NCBI GenBank assembly: GCA_963576565.1
Contig: OY755042.1
Span: 102,666,185-102,730,184, forward strand
Source: Aspidapion aeneum
Lineage: Eukaryota > Arthropoda > Insecta > Coleoptera > Brentidae
DNA: 64,000 nucleotides
Direction: 5' to 3'
In this document: piece after piece, positions 22,011-33,229 of the stretch
Position numbering within the stretch: position 1 is the first letter of the stretch
How the letters are laid out: the number at the start of each line of letters is the position of its first letter
Notes under the pieces: generated by a model
Databases searched by the model: none
What the model saw: the letters and a program-made list of their open reading frames with translations, nothing else
What the model was told of the DNA's origin: nothing
Position numbers and translations under genes: made by a program

Positions 22011-22960
22011 TAAAGGAACCATATTCAATTCAATTATTTCTGAATATACTAAAGATTGACGAACCTGGTTGTCGTCTTTCTGGATATCTCTGAAAGTACA
22101 TATCTCGAGCTCTTCCAGCTCAACTTTCTCCCAATTTGGAAACCTTTCAATGTTAAATTTGATTGATAATGGACTCAAAAGAAATCTTAAGTAATTTAGA
22201 AGCATTAAAACTCCAACAGATAAATCAAATAAATGGCAAAGTTTTGACAGATAGTTACGAAGGTATGACAACAAACGCAACTACGGCCTTTGTTTCACAG
22301 CCAACCAAGTGAAAAACAGTTTTTTAAATAAATTTATATTTTCCGTCATTCAAAGATAGGCTTATTATACATGGTTAAAAAACTCTTTTAATGTTCTATT
22401 TATTGACGTATAAATTCGATATGGCGGTCAAAGGAAATAACAAAGTTGGCTATGGTTTCAAAAAAACTAGAAGGATTATACAATACGATATATACGATAC
22501 AATATTTTAATTTTTCAAAAAACACATTTTTTAGTTTTTGCTCGATATTTTAGTAACCCCTGTAGATATTTTTAATTTTGATACGGCATCTGATTGGTCC
22601 TAGAATAGCGCAACTTTTTTCTCATTTAAACAAACTCGTATCTCTTATCGTTTCCAAAATCCCCATGTAGTTGCTTTTATTTGGGACACCCTGTATACCC
22701 CACTTCCAGGGTGGCCTCCCCGTTCGTTGTATATCTAAAGGGGGCTTTGATCAGGTCAATAAATCTGTTTATATTGGGCTACCTTCCGAAGTTTATTGTC
22801 ACGGCTTTAAAACTATTAAAGCCAAAGGTTTAAATTTGACCCCTTCTAGCTATATTCCGGTCTGGAATTAATTTCCAACAATCAGAAATTCGGAACGAAT
22901 GAATTTCGTCACCTGAGCCCTGCAACAATCGATTATATTTGGGTGAATAGTAACACGTAT
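22011..22960. other. Mixed debris, no gene seen
   Basis: May include the decayed N-terminus of the transposase fragment (to about 22280). 22660-22860 holds a MITE-like tip 'gggacaccctgtatacccca'. Nothing coding is supported. Confidence 0.3.
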
Positions 22961-22964
22961 CAGA

Positions 22965-24340
22965 GCTACAACCTGAAATAAGCAAAACGGATATAAAGAG
23001 AGCATTAAAGAAAATGAAAAATAACAAATCATCTGGAAAATATGGAGTAACGGCAGGAATGCTCAAGTACGATGGTAAAGCTGTAGTTAATACCCTACAT
23101 ATTCTCCTGAATAAAATACTAAAAGAAAAAATAATCCCAAACAACTGGAAAGAATCCATAATCGTTATTCTACACAAGAAAGGCGATAGAGCAGACCTAA
23201 AAAACTATTGACCTATAACACTCCTCAATGTAATTTTTAAGCTTTTCACGAAAATATTAACAGATAGGCTAATAACAAAATTTGACGAATATCAATCAAA
23301 AGAACAAGCAGGCTTCGGTAAAGGTTTCAGTACAGTTGGAAGCCAAGCCAAGGAATACAACATTCCCCTATTCAGGGTGTCCTTAACCTAGAAGCCATAG
23401 GGCAAAAGGAAATAAAGGAGGTAATTTCTGATAAAAAACTTCATATAATGCATGGGTCAAAACTGTTTCTTTGTGGAGATACATAGCAACAAGTTGACGA
23501 TTTTCGAATTTGTTTTTATAATAACTTTTTTAAAAAACGCATTAAAAACATGAAATTTGGTGAAGTCAAAACAGCAAATGTACTAAGCAAATTTAAAAAA
23601 CTTATTTTTTGGTATAAATATTTATTAATGTCATATAATAAAATGTTAAAATTTTTTATTTATCGAGGTTTTTATAACAGCCCGTATCTCCTCAACTTGT
23701 AAATTTATCAAAAATTGGAAAAACACATTTTTGGATCACAATTAGCTAATTATTAATTTGGCTGTGACAGATGTTCTTTCTTTGTAAAATCCTTTTTCCC
23801 CTACTCCTCTAACTTTAAAAATCCTATATCTTAAAAACCGATGGGTGTTAACCCCTATGTTGCAAAAACTTTTTTATCAAAACTAACCTCCTCTGTCACT
23901 TGCTGGACTATAGCCCGTAAGTTATGGGACACTCTGTATATTGCGTTTATAGACTTTGAAAAAGTTTCGATATCATTAAGCACTGGACAGTAAAAGCATC
24001 TTCAATTAATGGCCGAATAGATCACGGATACACAGACTTTTTAGCCAATATATATAGCGAAGCAACAACATCAATTAAAATCCACGAAGGAAACAAGCCA
24101 ATCCACATAAGAAGAGGTCTCAGACAGGGTGACGCATTAATTTCTAAACTATTTAAACAGGCCCTAGAATATGTTTTTAAAAATAGATTGGGAAGAAATA
24201 GACATTAAAGTAAGCTGACAATACTTGAACCACCTAAGATATGCTGATGATATTGCCTTAATAACATGTAAGAAAAAAGAACTGATAAAAATAAAAACTT
24301 TACTAACCTATAAGAAAAAACTCATATTGATATTTGATAG
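22965..24340 (+). pseudogene. RTE-like reverse transcriptase pseudogene, copy 2 (MITE-split)
   Basis: Reverse transcriptase core in the order of RTE elements: ALKKMKNNKSSGKYGVTAG, ILNKILKEKIIPNNWKES, VILHKKGDRADLKNY, then an in-frame stop where PITLL follows, ILTDRLITKFDEYQSKEQAG, and after a MITE (about 23380-23931) IAFIDFEK, HIRRGLRQGD, and RYADDIAL with the YADD catalytic box at about 24240. Multiple stops and frameshifts make it non-functional. Endonuclease and 3' end are not present. Confidence 0.8.
23380..23931. mobile_element. MITE nested in RTE copy 2
   Basis: Tips 'cagggtgtcc' (left) and 'ggacactctgtata' (right) separate RTE sequence 'aacattcccct' from 'attgcgtttatagac'. The uninterrupted copy at 47150 reads 'ccactatatattgcgttt', so a short TA-type duplication is likely. 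The interior has 'ctcctcaacttgtaaattta'-type AT-rich non-coding sequence. Confidence 0.7.
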
Positions 24341-24496
24341 AGCCTTTTTCCCAGACACGTTAATTTAATCTGCCGAGCGCGTACCATATTTTAATATTTA
24401 TAACACAAAATTACCTTTAGGTGTTCCCTTACGTCCCTTCCCAGTCGAACGTTTGGGGTAAGCCATAGACTTAATATTTTTTAAACTAGATAATTG
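24341..24496. other. Spacer, nothing recognised
   Basis: Short AT-rich gap between the RTE remnant and the nested TA-flanked elements. No feature seen. Confidence 0.3.
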
Positions 24497-24509
24497 TAGG
24501 GGAAGTGTA

Positions 24510-25157
24510 CAGCGTGTCCCATTTTCGATGGGATTAAATGAGGAACTCGGTTGTTATTAAAGATATCGATTTTCTGATTGCACCTTACCGTTTTTTATTT
24601 GAGCCCTTAAAAATGGTGTAATCAGATTTTTGCTATACCCCGTGGTTTCGCTAATACAGGGTTTTTTTGAAAAAACTGCATTTTTAATAATTCCTTGTAT
24701 CTCGCTTATTTTGCAAGATATTTTTATTCTGTAAAAACCTTTTTGTGGCAACTTTTTTAGAGCAAAATAATGACGTTGTCAATTCCTTAAAATATTGTTT
24801 AGTTTTTGGGATATGGTATTTATCATAAAAAAATTAAATATGGACCTGGATTTTTTTAATTACTATTTTGATTGGTTTCATGCTATTATTATCACAAAAT
24901 AATAAAAATTTTATATTTTCTTGTTTTAAGGTTAAAAAAATATTTAATATTTAAAAAAAAAAATTAGTCCGAATCTGGAAATTTCCAACGTAAATATAAA
25001 TTAAAAATTACTAGTTGAACGTTAATTTAAAGATTTTTTTGAAACAATGTCTACGATAAATTAAAAAAAATAACGAATTACAAAAAATAACTTATTTTCG
25101 ATCTCTTTAATAATAACCAAGTTTCCCATTTAATCCCACCGAAAATGGGACACGCTG
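24510..25157. mobile_element. MITE A copy 2 with TA target duplication
   Basis: Perfect tips 'cagcgtgtcccatttt' and its complement, flanked by TA (24508-24509 and 25158-25159). The insertion splits the left terminal repeat of element U; removing it restores 'gtgtacttaaaatgggata', which matches the other end of U at all but one base. Arms of about 200-300 bp are shared with 142-1546. Non-coding. Confidence 0.85.
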
Positions 25158-25608
25158 TACTTAAAATGGGATACTTAAGCTTTAAAAATTTATTCAAAAA
25201 AAAGTTTTGAAGTTATTATGCTATTGATGAAATATTCTTTTTTGTTCATTTTCAGTTCATTTGTAGTACTTTAAACATTTAAAAATAATTTGTTATTTTG
25301 AAAAATCTAGACCACTGCAGTTTCCCATTTTACCCTAATTGTGCAGGTAAAATGAGAAATACTATTAAGGTAAATACAAAAGAACTGGTTTAATACAAAA
25401 ATACAAATAATACGACACAAAGATACAACTAAAATGAGATATAATTTGTTTAAACAAATCATCCAGGAATCTTAACAATATAACACTCTATATTCTTAAT
25501 ATGGCACCAAGATAGGTATAACTAGAACAAATTATTTCTTGGGTAAATAATAACCTAATAATAATCAGTAAAATAATGCCAATAATGCTTATTATAAAAA
25601 AAATGTGT

Positions 25609-25812
25609 GTGCTTAAGACCACACGGCAGAAAGGTAAACTTCAACAAGGCGAAATTAATAATACTGGCACAAAAAATATAGGTTATCCCAATTCATCTGC
25701 ATTATCATATCGTTCGCTGAATTTTCCTCTCACAGTTAGTCGACTCGAGCCGACTTCACCCAAATGGACGTTACATAGCCGAGCCTGACGGCTCAGTTCA
25801 ATTCACTACCCA
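25609..25812. repeat. Dispersed repeat D, copy 2
   Basis: Direct copy of 3770-3965 with a small insertion near 25672-25690. It lies inside element U. Confidence 0.65.
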
Positions 25813-26706
25813 CTTCAAAAAGACACAGAGACCTAACGAACACAAAAAATCGTTCGTAAAAAAGTGGCAAAACACAAACAAAAAACACAATACAAAATTA
25901 ATTAGTTTTCATCAGTCATTTATTGAAGTAAAACGGGATAATATACCATTAGCAATTTCATTTTTTACCCCAATCTCATATAAAATATTTAAACCAATCC
26001 TACTTTTTAATTGTTTCTCATTTAGCCAAAAAACAGCATGTTTGATGGTAGCCAAGACTTAAGCTTCATAAATATCAACAGCAGAATATAATATCTTACC
26101 TTATTCAGTAGTCAATTCTTACAGCATTTAAATAAAAAGTTACAAGCGGAACACACAAAAATAAAAAAAATTACTGCACGAGCTTGTAATCATTTAATGA
26201 CTGATTTAAAAAAAAGGCGGCCTATGTCGATTCCAATGAACAAATCCAGGGATACAGTGCAACATAACATAACAGAATTTTATTTCCCAAAAATCCTTAA
26301 AAAATTTACATATCATTTCATTTCAATTTACATAGATGGCGGTGAGTAAAAAATTCCCCACTGAAACCACTGTTGCAGCTTGTGCGGGTCTTTAGTTTTT
26401 CCCTCGGTTTTTCCTTAATTACAAAATTTTTATTTTTTTTTAGTCTGTTTTTTAAGTTTATAAAGTATCATTTTTGACAAAAAATAAGAAAGTAAATTAT
26501 TGATTCTTTTTTCTTTGTTTTTTTTTACCCACCCAAGTATTTACAACTTAAATTTATACCAATATAATTACAATAAAGTGAAGCAACATTACATCTTCTT
26601 TCAATTTACAGGTTATTCTATAATGCAACGTTGCCACCTTTAGTTTGGTCAGGAGTGCCGGTATCCCATTTTACCTTACTATCCCATTTTACGTACACTT
26701 CCCCTA

Positions 26707-27181
26707 CTAGTACTAAGCCTCGCCCAAACCAAAAAACAAATGTTGAAAGACGCAATAAAATATCTGATGTTTTGGCGCCCAACGTAGGAGAAAAGCTTGT
26801 TTCTCCTACTAAATGATCACCATTGCGTTCGTCATTTGGATTTAAGTTGGCTAGATATGTTATCTTTACGTTTTAATTTTAATTTAAAGCGATTTAGAAC
26901 TCCATCATGCTTTTTTTTTTGTAAACAGTTGACTTTGTCCCATTTTGCCCCGCACCGATACAGTTGAAGAGCTAGGGGTAAAATGGAATACCTATATGTG
27001 GCAAAATGAGCGAGGTGGTTTTGTTATTTAGAATCAATATTTTTGTAAGACAAGGTTTATTTATTAAAATACTAACCAAGTTTAAAATACTAACACACAG
27101 GACAAACAAAAATCACATCAACGTTAAATTAACGTGAACAAAAATAACAAAGTTTATTTTTTACTTGAAAACAACCTAATA
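26707..27181. other. Spacer with possible retroelement PBS
   Basis: At 26773-26788 'tggcgcccaacgtagg' is close to a tRNA-Lys primer-binding site. Otherwise AT-rich, with a 'taaaatggaatacc' phrase related to element U. No gene seen. Confidence 0.35.
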
Positions 27182-27186
27182 CCATG

Positions 27187-27895
27187 TGGGGCTCCCTGGT
27201 GGTCCAGATAGGAGAGTTGTCTGGAATTTAACGGTGTCAGATGTGGACTGTAATTTTAAGGGAATAAGGTCATAGGCTAAGCTGGTACAAGGGATTCTGA
27301 AATGGTCTAGTTTACCTTCTAGGTTAGTGTAGCAATAAACAAATGTATGTAAGGTAAAAATAATGCATTTTCACTTACCATTTTTATACAGGAAGTGGAA
27401 CTCATGGGAGGACGTGCTGTTCAACCGTATTTTTTGCACCCCACATGAATGTGGTAGGAGAGTCGCTAACACGCGTGTATTATCGTTCGAAGGCGAAACG
27501 GTTCTCTCTGATGCTGCAGCAGATATCGCTACTGCGTTCATTCTCCCACATGGCGCCCAGTGGCGTCGTTAATCCATAGGCGTAGGAGAAAAGGAATAAG
27601 TAGGAAGGAATGAGATTACGAAGGTCCATATTAAAGGAACTAGGAACCTTAGTAATTCAAAATGCATTTTATGTAAAGTAAATTAATTATAGCAAATTGT
27701 AATATTTGCCTCTAAAACCGCGGGAGTTTCAAATGCAAATAACCCAGTAATTTTAAGTACTTAATTAGTTAATTAATACTAAATAAACAAAAAATAGAAA
27801 ATGCTCTAGTGAATCACCAAATAGCCTAATTCGAACCAATTTGGTAAATTATAGTAAAAAGAACATATTTACAAAAAGGAAGGCGGGACGAACCA
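27187..27895 (-). repeat. BEL/Pao 3' LTR
   Basis: 709 bp, the downstream LTR for the minus-strand element. The 69-codon frame at 27363-27572 is on the opposite strand and is not a gene. The duplicate is at 34385-35093. Confidence 0.93.
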
Positions 27896-27909
27896 TTTCC
27901 CACCCCCCT
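27896..27909 (-). promoter_or_regulatory. Polypurine tract of the BEL/Pao element
   Basis: On the minus strand 'aggggggtgggaaa' lies directly against the 3' LTR, the position where plus-strand DNA synthesis is primed. Confidence 0.8.
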
Positions 27910-27937
27910 GAGAATGCCCAGGGGCATTTCAGAGAGT

Positions 27938-30900
27938 TTAATTTGTAGGCAGGGCGCATAGTTTTACCAAAGGCCGTTTGTAGGTACCTTTAGTAGTCTT
28001 TACAATAGCAACCCGTGGAACATTATCAGAACCTTTAATAAGGTCTTCAATGCGGCCTAGGGGCCAATCCAATGGAGTGGAATTTTCATCTTTGATCAGT
28101 ACCATAGTACCAATATCAATGGAAGCAAGAGGTTGGTGCCATTTGGCTCGCTGTTGCAAAGTGTGCAAATATTCGCGATGCCAGCGAATCCAAAAATCGC
28201 GGTGCATTCTTTGCAACAGTTGCCACCTGGACAGCCTGTTTAACGCAATATCGCAGTAGTTTGGATCGGGTATTGTACCTGGAGGCCTCAAATTTAAAAA
28301 ATTATTAGGAGTCAAGACCGCCAGATCAGTAGGATCGGTGCTTAAGGCACATAAAGGACGTGAGTTCATTATGGCTTCAACTTGGGTTAAAACCGTATTT
28401 AATTCCTCATAGGTGAGTATTTGATTTCCAACTACCCTGTGAAGATGAGTCTTTAAAGATTTAATGTTTGATTCCCAAATGCCTCCCATGTGGGGAGCAG
28501 CAGGTGGGTTAAAAGACCAAACTATACCTTCCCCCTTCACGCAATCAGAAAAAATTTGTCGCAAGTATTTTTCAGAGGCCACGAAGTTGGTCCCGCAGTC
28601 TGAAGAGATCTTTGAGCATAGTCCTCTTCTAGCTATGAAGCGGCGCAGAGCAGCCAGAAAGGCTTCTGATGTCATATCAGAGACTAACTCTAAATGCACG
28701 GCTTTAACAGCGCAACAGATAAATAAACAGACATATGCTTTCATGGTTTTTGCACCTCTGGTCCGACCAAGAGTAATCGTGAACGGACCACAAAAATCTA
28801 TACCTACATTTTCGAACACCTTTGCTTCGGAAACTCTAAATTTCGGTAGGTTACCCATAGGGGGTTGAAGGGAGTTAGGTTTAGTTTTCCAGCAAGTATG
28901 GCAAGAACTTAAAACTTTTCTCACTACCTTTTTAGCAGACAATACCCAGAAGTTTTGCATTAGTAAAAAAGTTGTGGTCTGTATACCACAATGAAGATTG
29001 CTGCGATGCAAATCTAAAATCAGTAATTCAGTGAATTTTGCACTAGAAGGCAAAAGAATTGGAAATTTTTTATCGTATGATAAATTTGAATGGCATAAAC
29101 GGCCTCCAACACGAAGCAAATCGTAGCTTTCATTATGCAAAAATGGACATAATTTTTGAAAAGCTTTTGGAAGCTGTTTCTTATCTTTTAGTAATTCAAT
29201 TTCTTTTTGGAAAGAAAAAGATTGTACGCATTTCGAAATAAAAAGTAAGCTTTTGTAGTAATCCTGATTTGTAAGGTAATCAGTAGCAAAATTGTATGAG
29301 GGATTTTTAAACTTTTGTAACCCTCGCAAAAAGTAAGCAACTATTCTCTTAATTTTAAAAAGAGAACTGTATTTTTCAAACAAGTTGTTTACATAATATT
29401 CAACTGTTTGTTCGCAAGTAAAAACGTTAAAAATATTTTTTCGCTGTTCTTCCAAAACTGCATTCCCATCGTAAGTAACTGTCATAAAATCCCAAGTATT
29501 TGTAGGTTGGTTTAGAAAAGAAGGCCCTTCTAACCAAAAATAAAATCTTTGTAAATCAGAGGGATACATTTCCCTAGTACCGCAGTCAGCAGGATTTTGT
29601 TCAGTAGGAACATAATGCCAAAACTCAGGGCTAATTCTTCCTTGTATATAGGCAGTTCTATTCGAAACAAATGTTTTAAATTTGTGAGGAGATCCCTGAA
29701 TCCAAGATAAGGTCACTGTGCTATCAGTAAAAGCAAGAATTTTATCAAATTTAATTTTTTCCGAGAACGTTTCTAGTAAAAAATCCATTAATTTAGCCAA
29801 CAAAACAGCTCCTAAAAGCTCTAGTCTTGGTAAAGTTAGTTTACGACGCAACGGTGCGACTCTAGATTTACTACAAACAAAAAAAACTTTAATGTTTCCA
29901 TCAGAATAAAAAATTCGAATATAAGCGACAGCACAATAGGCCCGTTCTGAACTATCGCAAAATCCTACTAGCTGGATTTGACTAGCATTAGGCAAAATTA
30001 TTTGACGAGGAATTTTAACAGAATGCAAAAACTTTAATTCATTTTTAAATTTTTCCCATTTAAAAACAATTTCCGGACTGACAGGGTCGTCCCAGTTTAA
30101 GTCTTCTGCCCAGCAGTATTGAACAATTAATTTTAAAATTAAAACTATTGGCGCCAAAAAAGACAGAGGGTCGTAAATGCGGGCCAAATTACTTAAAATT
30201 GTTCTTTTAGTGCATGTTTGGAGAGAACAGTCGAAAGTATAAAAAAATTCATCAGTATGAGGGTTCCAATTTAAACCGAGAATTTTCAAAGTTGAATTTT
30301 CAGCATCTAAATCGAGAGAAAGAGCCTTCATCGAAATGTGTGACTCAGGAAGATCGGATAGTAACTCGGGACAATTGCTCGCCCATTTACGCAATTCGAA
30401 TCCACCTCGGCTAAGTAGCTCGACTAATTGATTTTTCATCTCAGTGGCCTTAAAAAAGTCATCACTTCCCGAAATCACATCATCGACAAAAACTGCCTCC
30501 TCAATGATTTTTGAGGCAAGAGGAAGGTCCTCATGCTCTCTAGCAAGTTGCAGCAAAGTTCTGATAGCCAAAAAAGGGCTACAAGAGACCCCGAATAAAA
30601 CTCTATTTATTTCGAAGTCTTGAATAGGCTGGTTAGGATCAAACCTCCAAACTATTCTTTGAAAATTAGTTTGACTAGGGTCAACTAAAATCATCCTGTA
30701 CATTTGACGGATGTCGCAACAAAAGCAAAATTTATGCAAACGATAAAGTAATAAAATTTTTTGTAAGTCCCTTTGTAAAGGGGGCCCAGTATAAACAGCG
30801 TTGTTGAGCGAGATTTTGCCAGGGGCGTGCATGCTCGCATCAAAAACCACCCTCAGGGGGGTGCTAGTAGAATCTTTTTTAAACACCGCATGGTGTGCAA

Positions 30901-33229
30901 TATAAAAATGATTTGAAATTTCGGTCGGCAAAGGTGCAGAAACCGGTTGCATATGATTATTATCTAAATAATCTTGTAAAACAGAGCTGTAGGCAGCATA
31001 AAAATCAGGGTTTTGTAGCAATTTCTTCTCAAGGGAGAAAAAACGACGTACGGCAATGGATCGAGTGTCGCCAAAATCTGGAGCAGTAACTTTAAATGGT
31101 AAAGATACAATATATCTCCCCTCCTCATTTTTTGAGGTAGTTTTCAAAAAATAATTTTCGCAAAACTCATCTTCGGGGTCAATGGCCTTGACATTAGGTA
31201 TGTCATCTATTTGCCAAAATCGTTGTAGATTTTTATCTAAATTGACAAAAGAATCGTTCATTGACGTAGTAAAAAATGTTTTAATTTGATTTGTAGTTGA
31301 AGGTGAAAGTGAAAGATTGCCCATTATTCCCCAACCAAAAATAGTATTAATGCAGACGGGGTTGTTGGGTCCCGTAGACAAACGACCATCTAGCAAAATG
31401 TAAGGGTACACATCGCCGCCCAACAATAAATCAATTTTATCGCTTTTATTAAAGCCTGGGTCAGCTAGTGCTAAGTTGGCGAGAAAAGGAAAACTTTTAA
31501 TCGAAAATGAGGAATGAGGTAAATCACTACAAATTTTATCGAGTATTATCGCATCAAAATTAAAAACAAAATTATTATCACGCAAAGAGGATATATTGCA
31601 ATTAATTCCAGATTTTGCCGAAGTTGTCATTCGATCTAAGCTTTGTAGAGTCATGGCGATATTAAATTTAGGAAGGCCCAAACTATCAGCACATGACTTA
31701 GATATAAATGAAGATTGAGCACCAGAGTCACAGATGGCGCGCACTGTGTGCCAATTTTGAAAAACATCCTGTATTTGTATTAAAGCGGTACAGAGAAGTA
31801 CTTCGCGATCATTTAAAGACATACCAGTAACAATGGTGTTAGTGGTTCTATTAAATTCGGTAGCCACGGGGCTCCTCGGGGGTTGCACTGCAGAAGTAGA
31901 GGGGCTACTCGCAGAACTAGGTGTAGAATTAATAGGAAAAAAATGTAAGAGACTGTGATGAAATTGGCCACAATGTAAACATCTTTTTTCTGATTTGCAT
32001 TGCTGGGGTAAATTATGCTTTGAGGCCAAACAGTTGACACACGCTTTATGTTGTTTAACAATCTCAAAACGTTGCTGGGGAGTTTTCGCCAAAAAATGAG
32101 GACATCTGTATATTATATGATCGCCACTTTTACAGAGAAAACAAAATTTTTGAGGGTTTGGAGTATTATTTAAGCCACTTTGGCCATTTGGAGACTGGGA
32201 GGCATTTTTGGAGGCTCTCTGAGTATTAGCAAACAAAGCAGATCGATTTTGAAACTTTGCTTGATTTTTCTGACTTGAAATTGACAAATCTTTATTTTTT
32301 AAGTAATCTTGAGTTTGTTGTATTTGTTCCAACGCAATGCAATGGCTAGAAACAAAAGCACGAATTTTATCATAAGAGGGGATCTCATTGGAGCAATAAT
32401 TTTGCTCAAATGCCTTGCGCGTGGTTGGGTCCAACCTATCCAAGAGCATTTGTGCCATAATATAATCCCAAAACTCCGTTTTAAAACCCATGACTTTTAA
32501 GGCACTTAAGTTTTTCGAAAAACAATCAAGCAAATTCCTCAAATTCGTAGCATTCTCTTTAGTAAGAGGAGAGAAGCCTTCAATTGCCTTCCAGTGAAGG
32601 TAAGCTTGTAATCGTTTATTTGTATACCTATCCACCAAGGTGTGGTAGGCATTTAAATAATTTTCAGCAAGGATAGGAATGTCAGAAATGACATCCAGGG
32701 CAGGGCCCTTTAAATTAGAAAAAAGCAAATTGAATTTTTCAAAGTTTCCCAGCGACCTATTATTGTGCACGGTAGCATTAAAGGCTTGCAAAAAGGTTGG
32801 AAACTCCTTAAATTCCCCTTGAAAAAGAGGTATTTTTATCCTAGGCAGTAAACCATGCTGGTTTGTGAAGGCACAGGGACTGCCCATGGGATTTATCGTA
32901 CTGCTCAAAAGCCCTCCATCTTCAAAGGGTAGTTCGAAAAGTTCGTAAAATATAGTGGAAATCTCGTCACAGCGTTTGCAAAAGTCCATAGACACTTTGG
33001 TTTCTACTACTAAGCGATCCTCATCAGAGGCTACCAACGTCAACAAAGTATTATGGTGCTTTTCAAAATCTTTTTTGATTTTTGACAATGTCCGAAATTT
33101 GACTTTAAAGCCGCTGTGATAGGCAGGGTCATTTTTTGCGAGGGTCGCGGATTCAATGATCAAATTTAGCTGTGAAATCGCACTATAGCGCAAGGCTTTA
33201 GCCTTTAAAATTTTATCCGAACTAGACAT
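27938..33229 (-). CDS. BEL/Pao Gag-Pol polyprotein, 1763 aa
   Basis: Single uninterrupted frame. Approximate order: N-terminal Gag-like DUF1759-type region (about 1-330); zinc knuckle CFLCKSGDHIIYRC (about 362-376) and further Cys/His motifs (about 397-428); aspartic protease with CDSGAQSSF (about 495); reverse transcriptase with FVDD instead of the common YxDD (about 913); RNase H and Pao-type region with FCDSSERAYCAVAY (about 1092); HHCC integrase zinc site (HRSNLHCG, about 1410, to CHTC); integrase core with Asp in GIDFCGPF (about 1476), Asp in SDCGTNF (about 1545) and Glu in GGIWESN (about 1582); C-terminal DUF5641-like region ending GTYKRPLVKLC. This order is diagnostic of the Pao/BEL group. 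It makes the particle protein and all enzymes for copying and insertion. Start chosen at the first ATG. No frameshift between Gag and Pol is needed. Confidence 0.95.
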   Translation of the reverse strand: MSSSDKILKAKALRYSAISQLNLIIESATLAKNDPAYHSGFKVKFRTLSKIKKDFEKHHNTLLTLVASDEDRLVVETKVSMDFCKRCDEISTIFYELFELPFEDGGLLSSTINPMGSPCAFTNQHGLLPRIKIPLFQGEFKEFPTFLQAFNATVHNNRSLGNFEKFNLLFSNLKGPALDVISDIPILAENYLNAYHTLVDRYTNKRLQAYLHWKAIEGFSPLTKENATNLRNLLDCFSKNLSALKVMGFKTEFWDYIMAQMLLDRLDPTTRKAFEQNYCSNEIPSYDKIRAFVSSHCIALEQIQQTQDYLKNKDLSISSQKNQAKFQNRSALFANTQRASKNASQSPNGQSGLNNTPNPQKFCFLCKSGDHIIYRCPHFLAKTPQQRFEIVKQHKACVNCLASKHNLPQQCKSEKRCLHCGQFHHSLLHFFPINSTPSSASSPSTSAVQPPRSPVATEFNRTTNTIVTGMSLNDREVLLCTALIQIQDVFQNWHTVRAICDSGAQSSFISKSCADSLGLPKFNIAMTLQSLDRMTTSAKSGINCNISSLRDNNFVFNFDAIILDKICSDLPHSSFSIKSFPFLANLALADPGFNKSDKIDLLLGGDVYPYILLDGRLSTGPNNPVCINTIFGWGIMGNLSLSPSTTNQIKTFFTTSMNDSFVNLDKNLQRFWQIDDIPNVKAIDPEDEFCENYFLKTTSKNEEGRYIVSLPFKVTAPDFGDTRSIAVRRFFSLEKKLLQNPDFYAAYSSVLQDYLDNNHMQPVSAPLPTEISNHFYIAHHAVFKKDSTSTPLRVVFDASMHAPGKISLNNAVYTGPPLQRDLQKILLLYRLHKFCFCCDIRQMYRMILVDPSQTNFQRIVWRFDPNQPIQDFEINRVLFGVSCSPFLAIRTLLQLAREHEDLPLASKIIEEAVFVDDVISGSDDFFKATEMKNQLVELLSRGGFELRKWASNCPELLSDLPESHISMKALSLDLDAENSTLKILGLNWNPHTDEFFYTFDCSLQTCTKRTILSNLARIYDPLSFLAPIVLILKLIVQYCWAEDLNWDDPVSPEIVFKWEKFKNELKFLHSVKIPRQIILPNASQIQLVGFCDSSERAYCAVAYIRIFYSDGNIKVFFVCSKSRVAPLRRKLTLPRLELLGAVLLAKLMDFLLETFSEKIKFDKILAFTDSTVTLSWIQGSPHKFKTFVSNRTAYIQGRISPEFWHYVPTEQNPADCGTREMYPSDLQRFYFWLEGPSFLNQPTNTWDFMTVTYDGNAVLEEQRKNIFNVFTCEQTVEYYVNNLFEKYSSLFKIKRIVAYFLRGLQKFKNPSYNFATDYLTNQDYYKSLLFISKCVQSFSFQKEIELLKDKKQLPKAFQKLCPFLHNESYDLLRVGGRLCHSNLSYDKKFPILLPSSAKFTELLILDLHRSNLHCGIQTTTFLLMQNFWVLSAKKVVRKVLSSCHTCWKTKPNSLQPPMGNLPKFRVSEAKVFENVGIDFCGPFTITLGRTRGAKTMKAYVCLFICCAVKAVHLELVSDMTSEAFLAALRRFIARRGLCSKISSDCGTNFVASEKYLRQIFSDCVKGEGIVWSFNPPAAPHMGGIWESNIKSLKTHLHRVVGNQILTYEELNTVLTQVEAIMNSRPLCALSTDPTDLAVLTPNNFLNLRPPGTIPDPNYCDIALNRLSRWQLLQRMHRDFWIRWHREYLHTLQQRAKWHQPLASIDIGTMVLIKDENSTPLDWPLGRIEDLIKGSDNVPRVAIVKTTKGTYKRPLVKLCALPTN

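Larger units (their letters stand above)
24499..26704. mobile_element. TA-flanked element U, host of nested MITE A2
   Basis: Terminal inverted repeat 'ggggaagtgtac' followed by '[t/g]taaaatgggata' at both ends (24499 with A2 removed; 26704), flanked by TA on each side (24497-24498, 26705-26706). The interior contains dispersed repeat D copy 2 and 'cccattttaccctaattg'-type sequence, and no transposase was seen. About 1.56 kb without A2. Probably a Tc1/mariner-type non-autonomous element. Confidence 0.7.

Noticed and set aside
21807..22280. 157-codon minus-strand frame as a gene
   Set aside because: It overlaps the better-supported transposase fragment in another phase and has no similarity.
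27363..27572. 69-codon frame on the + strand, repeated exactly at 34561-34770
   Set aside because: It lies within the LTRs, antisense to the element. The repetition is due to the LTR pair.
28464..28868. 134-codon + strand frame
   Set aside because: Antisense shadow of the BEL/Pao integrase coding sequence.
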